A stretch of 64,000 bases of DNA, taken from positions 12,607,156 to 12,671,155 of the forward strand of contig NC_044990.1 in the NCBI RefSeq assembly GCF_008728515.1, in the 5' to 3' direction. A program made the position numbers and the translations under genes. Source of the stretch: Papio anubis. Taxonomy: Eukaryota; Chordata; Mammalia; Primates; Cercopithecidae. Positions 57,661 to 64,000 of the stretch are shown here, piece by piece (the first letter of the stretch is position 1; every line of letters starts with the position of its first letter). Under the pieces are notes generated by a model that was not told the DNA's origin, did no database searches, and saw nothing but the letters and a program-made list of their open reading frames with translations.

Positions 57661-57974
57661 GCCCACCACACTATTCCTCCTTCCTCAGAACCCCCAACAA
57701 CATTGAAGCACATGTCTTCAGCCTCTACCATCAACCACTCCTCCTTATTGAAATTGTCTGTCATGCTTATGGTAACTCTTGCCAAATCATTGATCATTCT
57801 AGCACTTGGTCTTTCTCTTTCTTCCTCTCAGTACTTATTTCCAGTATCATTCTTTATGATTATGATATCCACATAGACCACAATTCAGTATCTCTGCTTC
57901 TGATTTCCTTTACGTTCTCATTTCAAACACTTCCTCCATTTCAATTCAAATGGAGAGAAGCATAAGGAAGATGA
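57661..57974 (+). mobile_element. possible LINE-2 fragment, sense
   Basis: Pyrimidine-rich text with L2-like phrases, too diverged for a firm call. No gene. Confidence 0.35.
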
Positions 57975-58150
57975 AGCTTTTTTGCAATATTAAATAGGGT
58001 GGTCAGGGAACCTTCAGTGAGGAGACAATACTTGAGCCAACATCCTGAAGGAAATGAGGGGCTCAACTCTGCTGACTCTGGAGAAACATAATCCAGGAAG
58101 AGGAAACAGTAATTACCAAGGCCCTGAGGCAGAAGCCTTCCAGGCTTATT
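57975..58150 (-). mobile_element. LINE-2 fragment, antisense
   Basis: 'GGTGGTCAGGGAACCTTCAG', 'CTTGAGCCAACATCCTGAAG' and 'CAAGGCCCTGAGGCAGAAGC' are the reverse L2 region. Confidence 0.7.
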
Positions 58151-58855
58151 ACAGAAAGTCTCGAGAACAGGGGTTAAATCTTACACTTGGTGATGTGGAT
58201 AATACCTTGCCTGCAGGAGTAATTCATGTAATATGACGATTCATAGAAGAGCATGATAAATTCTTGATTAATAAATGAGTAAGAGGTACTTTGGTGAAAG
58301 GTTATTAAGTATATTTGGAAATCATTTCCTGCCCGTAAGACCTTGCCGTCAAATGGCAAGACTTAGGGTTCTCAACAATACACAAAATAAAAGCATAAAT
58401 TAAATAAGGAATTAATACTATGTACAATGAGTAAAGTGCATTTTGAGAGGCATTATTTGAAGATAACTTCAAAAGTTGCATGAGCTTCATATGCAGAATA
58501 TTTTTCTGAGGGGTTCAGATCCTTCTACACATTTTAATTGGAGGGCTTTCAAACATTCTAGGCTTAGAATGCATATTAACCTCATGTCTTCTCCCCTACA
58601 GGCCATATCTCGGTAGTTTTTCCATGCTCTTGATTCTTTTGCTTCTAATTCAATAAGAATATTGAGGAATAGAGGTAACAAAGGATAGTGCAGATCAGAC
58701 ATTTTTAAGCGATTTATCCAATGAAGCTTTATTGGGTACTTGCCAAGTGAGTGAAACCCTGAGATGTATATTTAGTGCCGAAAACTGAGTTCCACACCTA
58801 GCAGATATTTAGTAAATTTTTGTTTAATGAATTAAGTGAATGAATAAATGAAAGG
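58151..58855. other. distal upstream region of RFC3, no gene recognised
   Basis: AT-rich, with an L2/MIR-like end near 58790-58855. No CpG enrichment until about 58,860. Confidence 0.45.
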
Positions 58856-59075
58856 AAGTGTCTTCTCTGAGGTATCCGGATGTAACGCCAAGAGGGTGAG
58901 AACCACATTTTCAATTCGCCTGATAATTTATAGAATATAATAGAGGGTGCGAACAAAGAGAAAACAAAGCAGCGAACTTCAGAACTAGAAGGCACCGACG
59001 CGGCAGCTAATTTTGTCTGCACACGGCCCCCGTAGCCTTTGCGTCCTAAATCGTTTACGCAGCCGCGACCGGTAG

Positions 59076-59106
59076 TGACGTCACGAGATTTGGCGCTCGC
59101 GGGAAA
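59076..59106 (+). promoter_or_regulatory. RFC3: RFC3 core regulatory cluster: CRE plus two E2F sites
   Basis: TGACGTCA at 59076-59083 is a perfect palindromic CREB/ATF site. TTTGGCGC at 59089-59096 fits the E2F consensus TTTSSCGC. GCGGGAAA at 59099-59106 is the same consensus on the other strand. All lie 78-108 bp before the ATG. No TATA box was seen. The inference is E2F-controlled G1/S transcription, as known for replication-factor genes; the start site itself is not determinable here. Confidence 0.75.
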
Positions 59107-59183
59107 ACTTGTCTCTGCGATAAGGGGAAGACGCGCGCTCGCGCGGGACTTTCAAGCGTAGGTCCCCGGGAAGTCGAGCTGCC

Positions 59184-59270
59184 ATGAGCCTCTGGGTGGA
59201 CAAGTATCGGCCGTGCTCCTTGGGACGGCTGGACTATCACAAGGAGCAGGCGACCCAGCTGCGCAACCTG
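59184..59270 (+). CDS. RFC3: RFC3 coding exon 1 (residues 1-29)
   Basis: Replication factor C subunit 3, part of the nuclear RFC clamp loader that opens and loads PCNA at primer-template junctions. By established knowledge it also serves in the RAD17, CHTF18 and ATAD5 alternative loaders. The ATG is at 59184 with G at -3. The 29 codons begin MSLWVDKYRP, which includes the 'DKYRP' RFC box II near residues 6-10. The exon ends in phase 0 at CTG|GTGAGT, a strong donor. It lies in a CpG island 80-110 bp after a CRE/E2F cluster. Codon 24 (59253-59255) is ACC, Thr; I recall Ala in human, so this may be a variant or another primate. Identity rests on the match of both exons to RFC3 as I remember it. 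Confidence 0.96.
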
Positions 59271-59434
59271 GTGAGTCCGCGGGGGCCGGGAGCATGGGAG
59301 AGCGGAGGCCCCCTGGCTCGGGGTTTTGCACTCCCCTGAGGAGCAGTGCTTCTTCCTCCTGCATTGGCAGGTGATAAGTATTATAGAGAAAAATAACAAA
59401 GGGAAGGGGGAAAAGGTGTGGGAGGCCGGCTTGT

Positions 59435-59760
59435 ATTTTTAAACAAGAAAAGTTCCTCTGAGAAGTGGCATCTGAGCCGAGACTTGAAGGAAATTGAGAA
59501 GTCGTAAATACAGAAATCCGAGCGAAGAGTGGAACAGGTAAGAGGAGACAGCATGTGCAAAATTCCCAGGCAGTGATATGCACAGCATATTCTAAGAACC
59601 TCAGGAGGCTGGTGTAGCCGATAATGGTGAACCAGCGGGAAGGGTAATGGGAGTTGGGGGTGCAGACTTAGTAAGTCTCACAATAAGATGGGAAGCCGTT
59701 GGAACATTTTCAGCATAGGTGACACCATGAGATTTGCTTTCTAACTGGCTTAAGATTTCT
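59435..59760 (-). mobile_element. LINE-2 fragment, antisense, RFC3 intron 1
   Basis: 'GCATCTGAGCCGAGACTTGA', 'AGAGGAGACAGCATGTGCAA', 'AGATGGGAAGCCGTTGGAAC' and 'GCTTTCTAACTGGCTTAAGA' follow the reverse L2 order. Confidence 0.75.
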
Positions 59761-59830
59761 CGATGTCAGTGTTGTCATTGACAAGTAAAGTGTTGTAAAT
59801 ATGTATTTACTCCAAAGATCATAAAATTAG

Positions 59831-61110
<1,280 letters not shown>

Positions 61111-61114
61111 CTTT

Positions 61115-61215
61115 GTAGCACTGGTTCCCAAACCAGACTGATCATTAGAAACACCTGAAAAGCTTTTGCAACACTCATCATCAGCAGATACGGTTAGTGC
61201 CCTACCCAGTCCTCT
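61115..61215 (+). mobile_element. MER5A-type fragment, RFC3 intron 1
   Basis: 'CTGGTTCCCAAACCAGACTG', 'ATCATTAGAAACACCTGAAA' and 'GCCCTACCCAGTCCTCTTGC' follow MER5A. Confidence 0.65.
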
Positions 61216-61869
61216 TGCTTTTAAGTAGACTGACTTCTGACTTCTAACTTTGTAGATCTGTACTTTGCCTGAGGGCTTTTCTCTCTGTGACACCCATAAA
61301 CAGATTTGAAATGCCTGAAGTTAATGCTCTTTCATTTCCCCCATCCACTTTCCTAAGCAGGCTTCAAGAAAGAACTAATCAGAGATAATGATATTGCAGC
61401 TTCCCCACCCCCTGGGTAGGTTGACACTCTGGTGGGTGTTTATGTTGGCTTTAAGAGTTTCCCTAGCAGGATCAAACACAGATACCTAGAGGCATTCAAC
61501 TTGAAAACACACTCTTTAGTGGCTGCCTTCCTTTCCTCTCCTATGAAGTTTTCCTTTATCTCACAAGTAACCTCCCAAAGGAACCAAATACACTGAATTG
61601 TTATCACAGGGACTGTTTCTAATAGTCCAAACTAAGAAAGGCCTGAATCTCAGAGTTACAGAATCGTAATCTCATGGATGATACGGTCTATTCCTTAGTC
61701 AGTCCTTTATTTAAAAAGTTTTCTAGGTGCTTCTGATAGCCAGGTTTAGGAGTTCCTGCTTTCTAGCATTTAGTTTTGTGTCTTGCATGTGCTGTGTCAT
61801 GTATGTAAGTTATACAAAATTAGTGCCAGGCGAATAGTAAACATTTCAGAATATATATACATATATATG
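61216..61869. other. RFC3 intron 1, unique
   Basis: No repeat named. Leads into a TA-rich stretch at about 61850-61870. Confidence 0.45.
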
Positions 61870-61990
61870 ATACACAATATTTTGTTTATCTACCCATGAA
61901 ACTCCAAGTTTTACACATATATAAAAACTTGGGTATATCTACCCATGAACTTGGAGTTTCATGGGTAGATACATAAAATATTTGATACTT
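61870..61990. repeat. compound inverted/direct repeat in RFC3 intron 1
   Basis: A 24-bp arm (61887-61910) is matched perfectly in reverse complement at 61948-61971. Its first 14 bases, TATCTACCCATGAA, recur in direct orientation at 61936-61949. An inner hairpin pairs CCAAGTTTT (61904-61912) with AAAACTTGG (61924-61932). Imperfect symmetry continues about 15-20 bp outward through the AATATTTT-containing flanks. It ends about 70 bp before the exon 2 acceptor region. Confidence 0.93.
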
Positions 61991-62061
61991 AAAAAGTAGT
62001 TTGGTTCTACCTAGAGCAATTCAGTTTGACTAGGGAAAAACGCCTTGTTCTTTTTTTTCAG

Positions 62062-62199
62062 GTGCAGTGTGGCGACTTTCCTCATCTGTTAGTGTATGGA
62101 CCATCAGGTGCTGGAAAAAAGACAAGAATTATGTGTATTCTACGTGAACTTTATGGTGTTGGAGTGGAAAAATTGAGAATTGAACATCAGACCATCACA
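62062..62199 (+). CDS. RFC3: RFC3 coding exon 2 (residues 30-75)
   Basis: Continues the RFC3 frame in phase 0 after the acceptor TTCTTTTTTTTCAG|GTG (a long pyrimidine tract at 62047-62059). The 46 codons carry the nucleotide-binding P-loop GPSGAGKKT at residues 42-50, with Lys48 the expected phosphate-binding lysine by position. This is the Walker A (RFC box III) of the AAA+ fold that binds ATP in the clamp loader. The exon ends at ACA|GTAAGC, a good donor. Length and phase agree with an intact exon; no stop or frameshift. Together the two exons cover 75 residues of a protein of about 356. Confidence 0.97.
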
Positions 62200-62229
62200 G
62201 TAAGCATTTCACTTTGAGGCCCTGAAAGT

Positions 62230-62350
62230 GATTTATAGCAGGGACTTTCAGTCTTGGTCATGTATGCCCCCAGCCCAATTGCTTCCTAATGTATAATTTA
62301 AATAAGAATTTCACAGGTAGTCTTGGGGCACAGGATTTGAGAGGTACTGA
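62230..62350 (+). mobile_element. MER5-type fragment, RFC3 intron 2
   Basis: 'GCAGGGACTTTCAGTCTTGG' at the start and 'GATTTGAGAGGTACTGATTT' at the end frame a decayed MER5-like element. Confidence 0.5.
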
Positions 62351-63099
62351 TTTATAGACCTGTTATAAACAGAGCAAAGCCATTTATGTTAGATAGGAAA
62401 TAAGAGCAACAGAGGGTTTGGGGTAAAATGTAGAGGGTGAGATTAATTTCAGATTGCCTAAGAAGACAATGTTTTAGCTGGAATTAGAGCTCAGGTTTCC
62501 AAACTTCATTTTTCTGAGAGCAGTAATGGGGATGGAAAGAAAGAGAATCATTCTGAGAAAAATGTTAAACATGGTATCAAGTGACTTGTTAAAAAGTGGG
62601 CAACTGACTGACTGGGAAAGGAGGCCTGAAACTCTGGGATGTTGAGAGGCTTCCTATGATCTTGCCCTTGCTAAGATGTCCAGCTTCATACCATGTAGAG
62701 CATTTTTATGCTTTTCCATTATAGATGATGTTTAAAATCTAGCTGAAATGTATCCTTCTTTTTCCTACCCCGTTAGAATTAACTTTTCTTCTACAACTTG
62801 TAGTTTATACTTTTAATAGTACTTACTTTGTTTTGCTTTGGTTGTAGTAGTTTATACATCTTCTACTTTGACAAGATTGTATTTGTTTTGACTGTATGTC
62901 AAGAACATATATTCATTTTCATATCCTCTGGTAGAATGTCTTTACATATTAGGCATTGAAAAAATCATATGCTGAGTGTGGATGGCAGTGCTATAAACAG
63001 AATCTTCAGGAAGGTAACTGGATTTTAGGCTAGTGTTGATTAGCATATATTTGGATACATTGAGTTTGAGATACTGGTTGTATGTTGTGGTGGAAGTTC
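62351..63099. other. RFC3 intron 2, mostly unique
   Basis: No repeat named with confidence; no exon signature. Confidence 0.45.
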
Positions 63100-63785
63100 T
63101 TATATAGGGACAAATTTAACAAAAATGGTGTGAGATCTGTCAGAAGAAACTAGTATCTTATAGAGAGACAATAAACAGCCAATCAAATGGAATGTTGCAG
63201 CATGTTCCCAGATGGAAGGCTTAATAATTTAAATGATCTGTTTGCCCCAGGTGACACTATAAATTTCTACGAAATTCTAATTAAAATTCAAGTGGTTGTT
63301 ATAATTGTATGAAATGATCTTAAAGTCCATCATTTCTAAGACTAGCTAAAGTAATTATGAAAAAAGACTAGTGAAGTAGGGCTTGTGTTACCAGGTAGTA
63401 AATCATACTGTATGATTATTGTAAATAAAATAGTATTATATTGGCATGAAAATAGAGAATTAGACTAAGTGAAAATGGAAAGAGAGCTTAAAATGTGATA
63501 GAGGTCTATTTCAAATCAGTGGAAGAGGATGAGCCAACAGAGTGTGTCATCATAACTAGTTATCTATCCAGAGAAAACAAAGTTGAGTCCCTATGACATA
63601 ACAATTTATAGAGACAAATTCCAGATGAATTAAAGACTTAAATGTTACAATGAAACACTAAATATCTTAGAGTAAAATTTTTTAGACTATATGAATTGCT
63701 CATGGGTAAATAAAACCTTTTATAGGAAAACATTAAAACTGTAGAAGAGAAGTAGACACCTGGATATATGAATTTGAAAAATTGC
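63100..63785 (+). mobile_element. LINE-1 (L1M) ORF2 fragment, RFC3 intron 2
   Basis: 'CTAATTAAAATTCAAGTGGT', 'TTATATTGGCATGAAAATAG', 'ATTCCAGATGAATTAAAGAC' and 'TTTTATAGGAAAACATTAAA' are old L1 ORF2 text. Many stops. Confidence 0.8.
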
Positions 63786-64000
63786 GACCGGGCGCGGTGG
63801 CTCACGCCTGTAATCCCAGCACTTTGGGAGGACGAGGCGGGCAGATCACGAGGTCAGGAGATCGAGACCATCCTGGCTAACACAGTGAAACCCCGTCTCT
63901 ACTAAAAATGCAAAAAATTAGCCAGGCGTGGCAGCAGGCGCCTGTAGTCCCAACTACTTGGGAGGCTGAGGCAGGAGAATGGCGTGAACCCGGGAGGCGG
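63786..64000 (+). mobile_element. AluY, sense, cut by window end
   Basis: 'CGGGCGCGGTGGCTCACGCC', 'GGCAGATCACGAGGTCAGGA' and 'GAATGGCGTGAACCCGGGAG'. Near-consensus AluY; its 3' part lies beyond 64000. Confidence 0.96.

Larger units (their letters stand above)
58860..59320. promoter_or_regulatory. RFC3: CpG island over RFC3 promoter and exon 1
   Basis: CpG dinucleotides, almost absent in the preceding 58 kb outside Alus, become frequent from about 58,860 and dense at 58,990-59,290. They fade in intron 1. This is the usual promoter type of a constitutively available, cell-cycle-tuned replication gene. Borders are visual, not calculated. Confidence 0.85.

Noticed and set aside
59145..59154. NF-kB-like site GGGACTTTCA near the RFC3 ATG
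   Set aside because: The final C of the consensus is missing, and a single half-match in a GC-rich leader is weak.
59152..59583. Minus-strand frames of 143 and 114 codons across RFC3 exon 1
   Set aside because: They are shadows of the GC-rich promoter and exon; RFC3 is encoded on the plus strand with correct splice sites.
62026..62217. Taking the whole 63-codon frame around exon 2 as coding
   Set aside because: Its first 12 codons are the intron 1 end and pyrimidine tract, and its last ones follow the GTAAGC donor; the real exon is 62062-62199.

Overview
This is nuclear DNA from a catarrhine primate (human or a close relative). Three things show it: 24 Alu elements in all age classes including AluY; abundant L1, L2, MIR, MER5 and MaLR/ERV LTR remnants; and one recognisable protein-coding gene whose first two coding exons match RFC3, the 38-kDa-class subunit of the replication factor C clamp loader (human 13q13 by general knowledge). 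No prokaryotic, viral-genome or plasmid organisation is present.

Layout. Positions 1 to about 58,850 are a gene-poor, AT-rich intergenic region. I found no coding exon, tRNA, rRNA or convincing processed pseudogene in it. It is a layered repeat landscape. Ancient L2 and MIR pieces and old L1M fragments were interrupted by LTRs (solo ERV1-type LTR at 12.36 kb inside a MIR; MST/THE-type LTRs at 18.05 kb and 31.23 kb; MLT1-type LTRs at 32.1, 33.0 and 37.4 kb). Alus then landed in those. The largest L1 remnant (28.4-30.9 kb) keeps decayed ORF1 and the start of ORF2 and carries a young AluY with intact target-site duplications. Repeat-poor blocks lie at about 13.6-18.0, 21.0-21.9, 25.2-27.4 and 43.2-45.4 kb, and a GC-elevated block at 47.65-48.55 kb; none shows a gene I can name.

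Positions about 58,860-59,320 are CpG-rich and contain the RFC3 promoter, with a perfect palindromic CRE and two closely spaced E2F sites 80-110 bp before the ATG. Coding exon 1 (59184-59270, residues 1-29) and coding exon 2 (62062-62199, residues 30-75, including the Walker A loop) are joined by a 2,791-bp phase-0 intron. Intron 2 runs off the right edge inside an AluY, so only the N-terminal fifth of RFC3 is present.

No new biological system was found. The items most worth a second look are a serial inverted/direct repeat structure in RFC3 intron 1 that looks like template switching, a 28-bp perfect zero-spacer palindrome at 7.8 kb, several cleanly dated nested insertions, and a possible non-human residue in RFC3 exon 1. 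Repeat family names come from memory of consensus sequences, not from a database search; family-level calls are firmer than subfamily calls.
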